The notes beneath the pieces were generated by a model, which worked only from the letters and a program-made list of their open reading frames with translations, did not search any database and was not told the DNA's origin. The position numbers were made by a program, and so were the translations under genes. From NCBI GenBank assembly GCA_900543215.1, contig UQQR01000007.1, forward strand, positions 3,556 to 67,555: a DNA stretch of 64,000 nucleotides, read 5' to 3'. Shown piece after piece: positions 51,517 through 61,035 of the stretch. The stretch comes from an uncultured Oscillospiraceae bacterium (GTDB taxonomy: Bacteria; Bacillota; Clostridia; Oscillospirales; Acutalibacteraceae). Position 1 is the stretch's first letter. Each line of letters begins with the position of its first letter.

Positions 51517-52461
51517 ATGAACAAAATCTCAATAATCGGAACCGGCAGCGTAGGCTCTACAATTGCCTACACACTGACAGTAATGGGGCTTGCCTCGGAA
51601 ATCGTTATGATAGACATCAATAACGAAAAGGCTCTCGGCGAAGCGCTCGATATAAGACAGGGTACTCCCTTCTGCGGCGCTTGCTCAATCTATGCCGGCG
51701 ACTACCGCGACGCCGTTAATTCGGACATCGTAATTTTAACCTCGGGTATCGCAAGAAAGCCCGGTCAGTCAAGACTGGAGCTTGCACAGACCAACGTTAA
51801 CATTACAAAGCAGATAATACCGGAAATCACAAAATACGCTCCGGACGCCACCTACATAATAGTAAGCAATCCGGTTGATATTCTTACCTATACATTCTAC
51901 AAAATGTCGGGACTTCCAGAAAACCGCATAATCGGTTCCGGTACTATCCTTGATACTGCGCGTCTGCGTTCAAGACTTTCAGAATATTACAACATAAACC
52001 AGAGCAATGTTCACGCTTATGTCTTCGGCGAGCACGGCGATTCTTCCTTTATCCCGTGGTCTGTTGCCAATATTTCGAATGTTCCGATAAAAGAATGTAA
52101 AAAGCTTATAACCACACCCGGCATTAACACTCCCGAGCTTGACTTTGGCGATATCGAGCAGTATGTAAGAAAATCCGGCGCGCGCGTTATAGCAAGAAAA
52201 GGCGCGACCTTCTATGCGGTTTCGGTTTCCGTATGTCATATCTGCAAATGCCTGCTCGGCGGTATTGATACCACAATGACCGTTTCCACAATGATGCACG
52301 GCGAATACGGAATAGAGGATGTAGCGCTCAGCACCCTTAATATGGTAGGTCACGAGGGAGTAAGAGGTAAGGTAAATGTACCTATGACCGATGAAGAGGT
52401 AATGCTTTTACGCAAGAGCGCCGATACATTAAAAGATGTTATAAGCAATCTTGAAATATGA
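51517..52461 (+). CDS. ldh: L-lactate dehydrogenase
   Basis: A 314-residue NAD-dependent LDH: GTGSVGSTIAY (about 8-18), the DINNEKALGEALDI acidic turn selecting NAD, substrate arginines, and the catalytic histidine in GEHGDSSF. The residue pattern fits lactate rather than malate dehydrogenase. It reoxidises NADH while reducing pyruvate. It is first in the block, 14 bp before fumC, so lactate and fumarate metabolism are co-expressed here. Confidence 0.95.
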   Translation: MNKISIIGTGSVGSTIAYTLTVMGLASEIVMIDINNEKALGEALDIRQGTPFCGACSIYAGDYRDAVNSDIVILTSGIARKPGQSRLELAQTNVNITKQIIPEITKYAPDATYIIVSNPVDILTYTFYKMSGLPENRIIGSGTILDTARLRSRLSEYYNINQSNVHAYVFGEHGDSSFIPWSVANISNVPIKECKKLITTPGINTPELDFGDIEQYVRKSGARVIARKGATFYAVSVSVCHICKCLLGGIDTTMTVSTMMHGEYGIEDVALSTLNMVGHEGVRGKVNVPMTDEEVMLLRKSADTLKDVISNLEI

Positions 52462-52474
52462 GGGGTAAGCTTTA

Positions 52475-53851
52475 ATGGAATACCGTATAGAACACGATTC
52501 AATGGGCGAAATGAAGGTCCCTGTCGACAGACTTTGGGCGGCTCAGACCGAAAGAAGCCACGAAAACTTTGAGATAGGCGTAGGCATTGAAACTATGCCG
52601 CGTGAAATAACCCACGCTTTCGGAATACTTAAAAAAGCGGCGGCGCTTGCCAACGCGGAATTAAAACCCGAAAAAATGACAGCGCAAAAGGTAAAGGCAA
52701 TTTCCGCCGCCTGCGACGAAGTAATATCAGGCAGCCTTAACGACCATTTTCCGCTTGTTGTTTGGCAAACGGGGTCGGGCACGCAGTCCAATATGAACGC
52801 AAACGAGGTTATCGCCAACCGTGCCAACCAAATTGCGGGCGAAAAGCTTTGCCACCCGAACGACGATATTAATATGAGCCAGTCCTCAAATGACACCTTC
52901 CCGACCGCTATGCACATTTCGGCGGTTATAGCGATAGAGGATAAGCTTTTACCCGCAATAGAGCTGTTAATAAACACCTTTAAAAAATTAGAGGCTGAAA
53001 ACGAGGGTATTGTAAAATCGGGCAGAACCCATTTGCAGGACGCTACTCCCATTAAGTTCAGCCAGGAAATTTCGGGCTGGAGGGCAAGCCTTGAACGTGA
53101 CGCAGAGCTTTTAAAAATGGCTGTAAAGCCGCTTTATGAGTTGGCGCTCGGCGGCACTGCCGTAGGCACGGGGCTTAATGCTCCGGGGGGCTTTTCGGAG
53201 CTTGTAGCCAAAAAGGTAGCAGAGCTTACGGGCAAGCCGTTTGTAACCGCCGCAAACAAGTTCCACGCCCTTACTTCAAAGGATGAATTTGTTTTCGCGC
53301 ACGGTGCAATTAAAGCCACTGCCTGCGATATGATGAAGATAGCAAACGATGTTCGCTGGTTAGCATCAGGTCCGCGCGACGGTCTCGGGGAGATACATAT
53401 TCCCGAAAACGAGCCCGGTTCTTCAATAATGCCGGGCAAGGTGAACCCCACCCAGTGCGAGGCGGTAACAATGGTTGCCGTTCAGGTAATGGGCAACGAT
53501 GTGTCTGTCGGTATTGCGGCGTCGCAGGGCAATTTTGAGCTTAACGTATTTATGCCGGTTGCGGCTTACAACTTCTTACAGTCAGCCCGTTTGCTTGCGG
53601 AAGCTATTGTTTCCTTCAACAACAAGTGCGCCGTGGGAATTACCGCAAATAAGGACAAAATGTATCACAATCTGCACAATTCGCTTATGCTTGTTACCGC
53701 GCTTAACCCCTATATCGGTTATGAAAACGCGGCAAAGACCGCCAAAAAGGCGTTTAAGGACAATATCTCCTTAAAACAGGCATGTGTGGAATTGGGCTTT
53801 TTAACCGAAGAAAAGTTTGACGAGGTATTCCACCCCGAGCAGATGGTTTAA
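52475..53851 (+). CDS. fumC: Fumarate hydratase class II
   Basis: A 458-residue class II fumarase with the signature GSSIMPGKVNPTQCE (about 311-325) and the active-site segments SGSGTQSNMN-like TGSGTQSNMNANEV and QSSNDTFPTAM. It interconverts malate and fumarate without an iron-sulfur cluster. It feeds fumarate to the FrdA-like subunit encoded 8 kb downstream in the same direction. SD GAGGGGTAAG region supports the start. Confidence 0.97.
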   Translation: MEYRIEHDSMGEMKVPVDRLWAAQTERSHENFEIGVGIETMPREITHAFGILKKAAALANAELKPEKMTAQKVKAISAACDEVISGSLNDHFPLVVWQTGSGTQSNMNANEVIANRANQIAGEKLCHPNDDINMSQSSNDTFPTAMHISAVIAIEDKLLPAIELLINTFKKLEAENEGIVKSGRTHLQDATPIKFSQEISGWRASLERDAELLKMAVKPLYELALGGTAVGTGLNAPGGFSELVAKKVAELTGKPFVTAANKFHALTSKDEFVFAHGAIKATACDMMKIANDVRWLASGPRDGLGEIHIPENEPGSSIMPGKVNPTQCEAVTMVAVQVMGNDVSVGIAASQGNFELNVFMPVAAYNFLQSARLLAEAIVSFNNKCAVGITANKDKMYHNLHNSLMLVTALNPYIGYENAAKTAKKAFKDNISLKQACVELGFLTEEKFDEVFHPEQMV

Positions 53852-53872
53852 TTTTTTCAGGGAGGAAAAATA

Positions 53873-54679
53873 ATGATTAAGGTCAGTTATTTTCCCGGCT
53901 GCACGCTCCGCACAAAAGCCAAACAGCTTGACCTTTATGCCCGCAGATGCGCCGAGGTTTTGGGCGTTGAATTATGCGAGATAGAGAACTGGCAGTGCTG
54001 CGGCGGCGTGTTTGTAAGCAATAACGACGAGATAGCCTCTAAGTTGTCAAGCGTTCGTGCGCTTATAGCCGCTAAAGAGGCGGACAGACCGCTTGTTACG
54101 GTATGTTCAGCCTGCCATAATGTTATCAAACAGACAAATTATCAAATAACGAATGATGAAACGTTCAGAAACCGCGCTAACCTGTACCTTGCGCAGGATA
54201 AGGAAAAAAGAGAGCCGTATTCGGGCGAGACAAAGGTTATGCACTACTTTGAGCTTTTGCGTGATGTTGTAGGCTTTGATAAAATCAAAGAAAAGGTTGT
54301 AAACCCCTTAACGGGCAGAAAAATCGCCGCTTATTACGGCTGTCTGCTTTTGCGCCCCGGCAAGGTAATGGCGTTTGACGACCCCGAAAACCCCGCGATT
54401 ATGGAGGAGTTTATAAGGGCGATAGGCGCAGAGCCCGTAATTTACCCTTACAGAAACGAGTGCTGCGGCGGCTATGTTGCGCTTGAAGACCCCGAGAGTG
54501 CAAAACGTAAAAGCAACGCCGTTACAAACAGTGCCGAAAGCCACGGCGCGGAGCTGGCGGTTACCGCCTGTCCGCTTTGCAAGTACAATTTGGTGCATAA
54601 CGGCAGCAATATACCCGTTGTCTACTTTACCGAATTATTGGCCGAGGCGTTAGGCGTAAAGGAGGATACAAATGCCTGA
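53873..54679 (+). CDS. hdrB: Heterodisulfide reductase subunit B-like (HdrB)
   Basis: A 268-residue HdrB with two CCG domains, visible as PGCTLRTKA...NWQCCGGVFV...CSACHN and YYGCLLLRP...NECCGGYVA...CPLCKYN. In methanogens these cysteines hold two noncubane [4Fe-4S] clusters that cleave a disulfide. It overlaps hdrC by eight bases. The organism is not a methanogen, so the physiological disulfide is unknown or the subunit passes electrons onward. Confidence 0.92.
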   Translation: MIKVSYFPGCTLRTKAKQLDLYARRCAEVLGVELCEIENWQCCGGVFVSNNDEIASKLSSVRALIAAKEADRPLVTVCSACHNVIKQTNYQITNDETFRNRANLYLAQDKEKREPYSGETKVMHYFELLRDVVGFDKIKEKVVNPLTGRKIAAYYGCLLLRPGKVMAFDDPENPAIMEEFIRAIGAEPVIYPYRNECCGGYVALEDPESAKRKSNAVTNSAESHGAELAVTACPLCKYNLVHNGSNIPVVYFTELLAEALGVKEDTNA

Positions 54680-55064
54680 TAAAAAAGAGCTTTTAAAGGA
54701 ACAGGTTATAAGAGCGAGCGGCGTTAATCCGCTTAAATGTATGCGCTGCGGCAAATGCTCAGGCACCTGCCCTTCATACGACGAAATGGAATATCATCCC
54801 CACCAGTTTGTTTATATGGTGGAAACGGGCGATATTGAAACCCTTATGAAATCGGAATCGGTTTACAAATGTCTTTCCTGCTTTGCCTGTGTGGAGCGCT
54901 GTCCCCGCGGTGTGGAGCCGGCAAAGATTATTGAAGCGGTGCGCCTTGAGGTTATCCGCCAAAAGGGAAACAATCATATGACCGCAAACGATATTCCCGA
55001 AAAAATCAATGACGATATTCCCCAGCAGGCGATTATGAGCGCCATGCGTAAATATTCCAAATAA
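54672..55064 (+). CDS. hdrC: Heterodisulfide reductase subunit C-like (HdrC)
   Basis: A 130-residue ferredoxin-type subunit with two [4Fe-4S] sites: CMRCGKCSGTCPSYD (about 19-33) and CLSCFACVERCPRGVEP (about 67-83). It wires HdrB to HdrA. Overlapping start with hdrB and a 19-bp gap to hdrA show one transcript. Confidence 0.92.
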   Translation: MPDKKELLKEQVIRASGVNPLKCMRCGKCSGTCPSYDEMEYHPHQFVYMVETGDIETLMKSESVYKCLSCFACVERCPRGVEPAKIIEAVRLEVIRQKGNNHMTANDIPEKINDDIPQQAIMSAMRKYSK

Positions 55065-55082
55065 GAAAGGAGAAAATAACTT

Positions 55083-57077
55083 ATGCAAAGAATCGGAGTA
55101 TTCGTATGTCACTGCGGCACCAACATTGCGGGCACCGTTGATGTAAAGGCTGTTGCAGAGGCTCTTAAAACTGAACCCGGTGTTGTTTTCTCCACCGATT
55201 ATCAGTATATGTGCTCACAGGCGGGTCAGGAGATCATTAAAAACGCAATAGCCGAGTATAAGCTTACTGGCATTGTGGTATGTTCATGCTCTCCCCGTAT
55301 GCACGAAGCCACATTCCGCAAGACCGCGGCTGCCGCGGGGCTTAACCCCTATATGGTGGAGATTGCAAATATCCGCGAGCAATGCTCTTGGGTACATAAA
55401 GAAATGCCCATAGGCACCGAAAAGGCAATCATACTTGCCAAAGCGGCTGTTGCAAAGGTAAACCTTAACGCGCCGCTCACCCCGGGCGAAAGCCCCGTTA
55501 CAAAGCGCGCCTTGGTTATAGGCGGCGGTATTGCGGGCATTCAGACCGCGCTTGACATTGCCGACGCGGGCTTCCCCGTTGATATAGTTGAAACCAAGCC
55601 GACAATAGGTGGCAAAATGGCTCAGCTTGATAAAACTTTCCCCACGCTTGACTGCGCCGCCTGTATTTTAACGCCTAAAATGGTGGATGTGGCGCAGAAC
55701 GATAAAATCCGCATTTTCTCCTACTCCGAGGTAACCGAGGTAGGCGGATTTGTGGGTAACTTTGAGGTTACAATTAAGCGCCGCGCGCGTTATGTTAAAG
55801 AGGATATTTGCACCGGCTGCGGACTTTGCACCGAAAAATGTCCGCAGAAAAAGGTTCCCAACGAGTTTAACCTCGGTATGGATAACCGCAGCGCCATTTA
55901 CATTCCGTTTGCTCAGGCAGTGCCGAAGGTTGCCACTATTGACCCTAACCACTGTATGAAGCTTAAAACGGGCAAATGCGGCGTTTGCTCTAAGGTATGC
56001 TCCGCCGGCGCTATCGATTACGAGGCAAAGGACGAGTATGTTAAGGAAAAATACGGCGCAATAGTAGTTGCTACCGGCTTTAACCCCATTTCTATGGAGA
56101 AGTTCGACGAGTTTGCTTACTCTCAGTCAAAGGACGTTATAACCTCGCTTGAATTAGAGCGCCTTATGAACGCGGCAGGCCCCACGGGCGGCACGCTTCT
56201 GCGCCCGTCAGACCATGAGCATCCGCACACGATAGTTTTCGTTCAGTGCGTGGGTTCAAGGTGCGAGGCTTGCTCCGAAAAGGGCAAGGAATATTGCTCT
56301 AAAATATGCTGTATGTACACCGCAAAGCACGCAATGCTTATAAGGGATAAATACCCCGATACCGAGGTTTATGTGTTCTATATAGACGTGCGTACACCGG
56401 GCAAGAACTTTGATGAGTTCTACCGCCGCGCGGTTGAGGAATACGACGTTCACTACATAAAAGGTATGGTCGGCAAGGTTTCTCCCGAGGGCAACAAGCT
56501 CAAAGTACAGGGCTCCGATTTAATTTACGGCAAACAGCTGCATATAGACGCAGACTTAGTGGTGCTTGCCGCCGCTATCGAGCCGGATAAATCCGCCCGT
56601 CCGCTTGCTACAATGTTAACCGCGAGTATGGACACAAACGACTTCTTTACCGAGGCTCACCCCAAGCTTCGTCCTGTTGAAAGCCCGACTGCGGGCGTGT
56701 TCCTTTCGGGTACATGCCAAGGTCCTAAGGATATACCCGAAACCGTTTCCCAGGCGGGAGCGGCTGCCTCTAAGGTTATAGGACTTCTGTGTAAGGATAA
56801 GCTTACGGGTAACCCGTGCGTCGCGCACTCGGACGAGATGATGTGCAACGGCTGCTCAACCTGCGAAAAGGTTTGCCCCTACGGCGCGATTTCCTATGTT
56901 GAAAAAGAGTTCAGAATGCCCGACAGAACCACAAAGGTTCGCCGCGTAGCGGTTGTAAACGAGGCTGTGTGCCAGGGTTGCGGCGCTTGTACGGTTGCAT
57001 GTATGTCAGGCGCTATGGACTTAAAGGGCTTTATGAATAAACAGATTATGGCGGAGGTAGACGCGATATGCAAGTAA
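55083..57077 (+). CDS. hdrA: Heterodisulfide reductase subunit A-like (HdrA)
   Basis: A 664-residue HdrA: N-terminal cysteine-rich motif (GVFVCHCGTNIAG), then the FAD/NAD-binding Rossmann core GGGIAGIQTALDIADAG (about 148-164), a CTGCGLCTEKCP cluster near 243, further cluster cysteines (GKCGVCSKVC), and two C-terminal [4Fe-4S] sites (CNGCSTCEKVCP and CQGCGACTVACM). HdrA carries the FAD that splits electron pairs in flavin-based bifurcation. It overlaps the MvhD-like gene by ten bases. Confidence 0.95.
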   Translation: MQRIGVFVCHCGTNIAGTVDVKAVAEALKTEPGVVFSTDYQYMCSQAGQEIIKNAIAEYKLTGIVVCSCSPRMHEATFRKTAAAAGLNPYMVEIANIREQCSWVHKEMPIGTEKAIILAKAAVAKVNLNAPLTPGESPVTKRALVIGGGIAGIQTALDIADAGFPVDIVETKPTIGGKMAQLDKTFPTLDCAACILTPKMVDVAQNDKIRIFSYSEVTEVGGFVGNFEVTIKRRARYVKEDICTGCGLCTEKCPQKKVPNEFNLGMDNRSAIYIPFAQAVPKVATIDPNHCMKLKTGKCGVCSKVCSAGAIDYEAKDEYVKEKYGAIVVATGFNPISMEKFDEFAYSQSKDVITSLELERLMNAAGPTGGTLLRPSDHEHPHTIVFVQCVGSRCEACSEKGKEYCSKICCMYTAKHAMLIRDKYPDTEVYVFYIDVRTPGKNFDEFYRRAVEEYDVHYIKGMVGKVSPEGNKLKVQGSDLIYGKQLHIDADLVVLAAAIEPDKSARPLATMLTASMDTNDFFTEAHPKLRPVESPTAGVFLSGTCQGPKDIPETVSQAGAAASKVIGLLCKDKLTGNPCVAHSDEMMCNGCSTCEKVCPYGAISYVEKEFRMPDRTTKVRRVAVVNEAVCQGCGACTVACMSGAMDLKGFMNKQIMAEVDAICK

Positions 57078-57502
57078 ATGAATATAAGCCGCTTATAGTG
57101 GCGTTTTGCTGCAACTGGTGCTCTTATGCCGGTGCCGACCTTGCTGGAAATAACAGACTTAATTACCCTGCCGATGTTAAAATAATCCGTGTTCCCTGTT
57201 CGTGCAGAGTAAACCCGATGTTCATATTAAGAGCTTTCCAGAGAGGCGCCGATGGTGTAATTCTCTGCGGATGCCACCCAGGCGACTGCCACTACACCTC
57301 GGGTAACTATTACACCCGCCGCCGTATGGCTTTGCTTTTCTCAATGCTTGACTTTTTAGGCATTGAAAAGGAACGCACCCGCGTCGAGTGGGTATCTGCG
57401 GCAGAGGGCGCAAAGTTCGCCGCCACAATGAACGATTTTGCAAAGACTGTTGCGGCGCTTGGCGAAAACAAGAGATTGGAGGATTTAAGATGCAAGAAAT
57501 AA
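57068..57502 (+). CDS. MvhD/FlpD/FlxD-like [2Fe-2S] subunit
   Basis: A 144-residue MvhD-family protein: FCCNWCSYAGADLAG and VPCSCRVNPMF plus CGCHPGDCHY carry the conserved cysteines. In methanogen Mvh-Hdr and in bacterial FlxABCD-HdrABC this subunit passes electrons to HdrA. It overlaps hdrA and the next gene, confirming a complex. The gene position matches FlxD. Confidence 0.9.
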   Translation: MQVNEYKPLIVAFCCNWCSYAGADLAGNNRLNYPADVKIIRVPCSCRVNPMFILRAFQRGADGVILCGCHPGDCHYTSGNYYTRRRMALLFSMLDFLGIEKERTRVEWVSAAEGAKFAATMNDFAKTVAALGENKRLEDLRCKK

Positions 57503-58479
57503 AACGCGAAGTTTTAGTAAATAAAGCCTCCGAATTGCTTAAAAACGGCACGGTTGACCGTGTTTTCGGCTGGAAAAAGGGCGAGTTTGATTACGATATT
57601 ACCCCCGCGCTTTTCACCGCTGCCGAGGACATTGAAAAAGAGTTTGTATGGGGCGATTTTTGCGGTGCCAACTTTTCAAAGTACCTTGTAAAGGAAACGG
57701 GAAAGAGCGAAAACAAGGTTCTTGTTTTCTTAAAGCCCTGCGATACATACAGCTTTAATCAGCTTTTAACCGAGCATCGCTTTGACCGCGAAAAGGTTTA
57801 CGCCGTGGGCGTGCCGTGTAACGGTATGCTTGATACGGGCAAAATAAAAAGCAGTGCCGAGGGTATTGCCAAGATAACCGATAACGGCGATAAGGTAACA
57901 ATAGAAACCTTGTTTGACGGTGAAATAACGCTTGACAGAGACGAGCTTTTGCCCGACAGATGCTTAAATTGCAAATCCAAAAAGCACGTGGCTTACGATG
58001 AGCTTTTGGGCGAGGACGGGACTGTTCTTGACTCTCACCGCTTTGACGAGGTTGAAAAACTTGAAAAAATGACACCCGATGAGCGTTTCGCTTTCTGGCA
58101 GAACGAATTATCCCGCTGCATACGCTGCAACGCCTGCCGCGACGTTTGCCCCGCCTGCACCTGCGAAAAGTGTGTGTTTGATAACCCCAATTCGGGCGTT
58201 GAAAACAAGGCGGCTTCAAACGAGTTTGAAGAAAAAATGTTCCACATTATTCGCGCTTTCCACGTTGTGGGCAGATGTACCGATTGCGGCGAGTGCTCAA
58301 GGGTATGTCCCCAACACATTCCGCTGCACCTGCTCAACCGCAAGTTTATAAAGGATATTGACAGCTTTTACGGTGAATATCAGGCGGGCGCCGAGGTAGG
58401 CTCACGCGCCCCGATAGTAAACTACACCACCGAGGATATTGAGCCGGGCGACGCTGTAAGGAGGAATGAAAATGCGTAA
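57490..58479 (+). CDS. Two-[4Fe-4S] FrhB/AsrA-like electron-transfer subunit
   Basis: A 329-residue protein starting MQEIKREVLVNKASELL at 57490, 13 bases inside the previous gene. The N-terminal two thirds resemble FrhB/FdhB-type or sulfite-reductase-A-type proteins (FLKPCDTYSFNQLL), and CIRCNACRDVCPACTC and CTDCGECSRVCP hold two [4Fe-4S] clusters in the C-terminal third. I place it as one of the FlxB/FlxC-like subunits. It precedes a related subunit, so the complex has two copies of this design. Confidence 0.85.
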   Translation: MQEIKREVLVNKASELLKNGTVDRVFGWKKGEFDYDITPALFTAAEDIEKEFVWGDFCGANFSKYLVKETGKSENKVLVFLKPCDTYSFNQLLTEHRFDREKVYAVGVPCNGMLDTGKIKSSAEGIAKITDNGDKVTIETLFDGEITLDRDELLPDRCLNCKSKKHVAYDELLGEDGTVLDSHRFDEVEKLEKMTPDERFAFWQNELSRCIRCNACRDVCPACTCEKCVFDNPNSGVENKAASNEFEEKMFHIIRAFHVVGRCTDCGECSRVCPQHIPLHLLNRKFIKDIDSFYGEYQAGAEVGSRAPIVNYTTEDIEPGDAVRRNENA

Positions 58480-59497
58480 AATATCGCTTGAAAAATTAGA
58501 TTCGCTTTTCTCCGCCATTGCAGAAAACAATGTGCTTTATATGCCCGTTGATACCAAAACAGGCGCTAAATTTGAAAAATGGGAAAACGGCAAAAGGCTG
58601 TCCGATTCGCTTAACACCGTAAGGAGCGCAAAGGATTTCTTCTTCCCCCAAACCGAAAATCTTATGGATTTTAAGGTAGAGGGCAAAAAGATAGAGGTTA
58701 TAGACACCCGCAGCAAAACCGAGGATTTTGTTGTTTTCGGCGTGCGCGCGTGCGATGTTAAGAGCTTTGACGTGTTAGATAAAGTATTTTTGGCAGAGCC
58801 GCAGGACAGCTACTATAAAAACCGCCGCGAGCACGGGGTTATAATGTCGCTTGCCTGCACAAAGCCGAATGAAACCTGCTTTTGTACCACCTTCGGTATA
58901 GACGCGGCAGAGCCTGCGGGCGATGTGGTATGCTATAAAACCGAAGACGCGCTTTATATGGACGCTAAGACCGAAAAGGGCGAAAAACTTTTAAAGGCGC
59001 TTGACGGCATTACCGAGGAATCCGATAACAGCGCGGTTGCTAAGCAGCAAAAGGTAACGCGCGAGCGTATGGCAAAGCTGCCGCTGGCAAACCTCAAAGC
59101 TGATGCATTTGGCGACGGCAAAACAAAGGAATTTTTCGACCGCCCCGAGTGGAAAGAACTTTCCGAAAGCTGCCTTGGCTGCGGCACATGCACCTTTGTA
59201 TGCCCCACCTGCCAGTGCTATGATATTAAGGACTTCAACACGGGTCACGGCGTTAAGCGTTTCCGCTGCTGGGATTCCTGTATGTATTCCGAATTTACCA
59301 AAATGTCCGCAGGTCAGCCGCGACTGACTCAATTAGAGCGTTTCCGCCAGAGATTTATGCACAAGCTTGTGTATTTCCCGACGAATAACGACGGTATGTT
59401 CTCCTGCGTGGGCTGCGGCAGATGTCTTGCGAAATGTCCGATACAGATGAACATTGTAAAAGTAATGAAAAAGTTGGGAGGTAACACAAATGGCTGA
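58472..59497 (+). CDS. Second AsrA/FlxB-like iron-sulfur subunit
   Basis: A 341-residue protein related in plan to the preceding one: VFGVRACDVKSFDVLDKVF in the middle, then [4Fe-4S] motifs CLGCGTCTFVCPTCQC and CVGCGRCLAKCP near the C-terminus. This matches AsrA-type (anaerobic sulfite reductase A) and FlxB-type proteins that pair with an FNR-like flavoprotein. The start at 58472 overlaps the previous gene by eight bases. No siroheme subunit AsrC is present, so sulfite reduction is unlikely. Confidence 0.85.
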   Translation: MRKISLEKLDSLFSAIAENNVLYMPVDTKTGAKFEKWENGKRLSDSLNTVRSAKDFFFPQTENLMDFKVEGKKIEVIDTRSKTEDFVVFGVRACDVKSFDVLDKVFLAEPQDSYYKNRREHGVIMSLACTKPNETCFCTTFGIDAAEPAGDVVCYKTEDALYMDAKTEKGEKLLKALDGITEESDNSAVAKQQKVTRERMAKLPLANLKADAFGDGKTKEFFDRPEWKELSESCLGCGTCTFVCPTCQCYDIKDFNTGHGVKRFRCWDSCMYSEFTKMSAGQPRLTQLERFRQRFMHKLVYFPTNNDGMFSCVGCGRCLAKCPIQMNIVKVMKKLGGNTNG

Positions 59498-60323
59498 TAT
59501 TAAAGAACCGCTTATTCCGAAGATCGGCGTTGTTACCGATATCAGGATAGACACTCCCGATGTTAAGACCTTCCGTGTTGTAACGCCTGACGGCAAAAAA
59601 GCTTTCGAGCATATGCCGGGTCAGTGCGCTATGCTTTCCATTCCCGGTGTGGGCGAGGCTATGTTCTCAATAACCTCTTCCCCCACAAACACCGAGTTTA
59701 TGGAGTTTTCAATTAAAAAATGTGGCTGTGTTACAGAGTGGCTGCACTCAATGGAGGTAGGACAGGAAATAACCATACGCGGGCCTTACGGCAGACCCTT
59801 CCCCGTTGATACCGAATTTGCGGGTCACGACCTGCTTTTCGTTGCCGGCGGTATAGGTCTTGCTCCCTTGCGCTCGGTTATTAACTACTGCCGCCACTAC
59901 CGCGACCGCTACGGCAAGATAGACATAGTTTACGGCTCTCGCAGTATGCAGGACCTTGTCGACTACAAGGAAATTATCGACGAATGGGCAAAGGATACAG
60001 GCGTAAATGTTCACCTTACCATTGACCGCGAACAGCCCGAATGGGACGGTCATGTGGGCTTTGTTCCGAATTATGTTAAGGAACTGGGCTTTACAACCGA
60101 TAAAATCGCCATACTTTGCGGACCGCCTATAATGATTAAGTTTACCCTTGCCGGGCTTCAGGAGCTGGGCTTTGATAAAACCCAAGTCTACACCACAATG
60201 GAGCTTAGAATGAAGTGCGGCATAGGCAAATGCGGCAGATGTAACATAGGCGCGAAATATGTCTGCAAGGACGGACCCGTTTTCCGCTTTGACGAAATAG
60301 ACGAGCTGCCCGACGAGTACTGA
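59490..60323 (+). CDS. flxA: FAD/NAD-binding FNR-like subunit (FlxA/AsrB-like)
   Basis: A 277-residue FNR-family flavoprotein: FAD-binding RxxS-type segment in MFSITSSPTN, NAD-binding GGIGLAPLRSVI, and a C-terminal [2Fe-2S] motif CGIGKCGRCNIG with the last Cys in YVCKDGP. Together these fit AsrB/HydG/FlxA proteins that take electrons from NADH. It overlaps the AsrA-like gene by eight bases, making the flavin-iron-sulfur module complete. Confidence 0.92.
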   Translation: MADIKEPLIPKIGVVTDIRIDTPDVKTFRVVTPDGKKAFEHMPGQCAMLSIPGVGEAMFSITSSPTNTEFMEFSIKKCGCVTEWLHSMEVGQEITIRGPYGRPFPVDTEFAGHDLLFVAGGIGLAPLRSVINYCRHYRDRYGKIDIVYGSRSMQDLVDYKEIIDEWAKDTGVNVHLTIDREQPEWDGHVGFVPNYVKELGFTTDKIAILCGPPIMIKFTLAGLQELGFDKTQVYTTMELRMKCGIGKCGRCNIGAKYVCKDGPVFRFDEIDELPDEY

Positions 60324-60345
60324 TAAGGAATAAGGAGGAAAACAA

Positions 60346-61020
60346 ATGGATACTATGGTTGATGTTTACCTGTTCGGCAAGAAATACAGCGTGCCGGATA
60401 ACCTTACAATAATGCGCGCAATGGAATATGCGGGCTATCAGCTGGTACGCGGCTGCGGCTGCCGTAACGGTTTCTGCGGCGCATGTGCCACAATCTACCG
60501 CATAAAGGGCGACCGTGAGCTTAAAACCTGCCTTGCCTGCCAGACCAAGGTTGAGAACAATATGTATGTTGCGACTCTGCCCTTCTTCCCGCTTGTAAAA
60601 CAGGTTTACGATATTGAAAAGATAAAACCCACCGAGCAGATTATGATGCAGCTTTACCCCGAAATTTACGCTTGTGTAGGCTGTAACGCCTGCACAAAGA
60701 GCTGTACGCAATCGCTTAATGTTATGCAGTACATAGCGTATGCTCAGCGCGGCGAGTTTGATAAGTGCGCCGAAGAATCGTTCGACTGCGTTATGTGCGG
60801 CGTGTGCTCTTCGCGCTGTCCTGCCGGTATTTCGCATCCGCAGGTTGCAATGCTTGCGCGCAGACTTAACGGCAAGTATATAGAACCTAAGTCCGAACAC
60901 TTAGAAAAACGCGTTGAAGAGATTAAAGAGGGCGCGTTTACCGAGATTATAGATTCGCTTATGGGCAAGCCGGTTGAAGAACTTAAAGAGCTTTACAACA
61001 ACCGCGAAATTGAGAAATAA
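60346..61020 (+). CDS. Fumarate reductase-like iron-sulfur subunit
   Basis: A 224-residue protein with an N-terminal [2Fe-2S] ferredoxin motif (CGCRNGFCGAC, with a later CLAC) and two [4Fe-4S] motifs (CVGCNACTKSC and CVMCGVCSSRCP). The order 2Fe-2S then cuboidal clusters is that of FrdB/SdhB, but it has no partner membrane anchor in the cluster. It connects the flavoprotein to the Hdr/Flx part. The C-terminus is acidic and helical. Confidence 0.88.
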   Translation: MDTMVDVYLFGKKYSVPDNLTIMRAMEYAGYQLVRGCGCRNGFCGACATIYRIKGDRELKTCLACQTKVENNMYVATLPFFPLVKQVYDIEKIKPTEQIMMQLYPEIYACVGCNACTKSCTQSLNVMQYIAYAQRGEFDKCAEESFDCVMCGVCSSRCPAGISHPQVAMLARRLNGKYIEPKSEHLEKRVEEIKEGAFTEIIDSLMGKPVEELKELYNNREIEK

Positions 61021-61035
61021 GGAGGCGCGCAGATT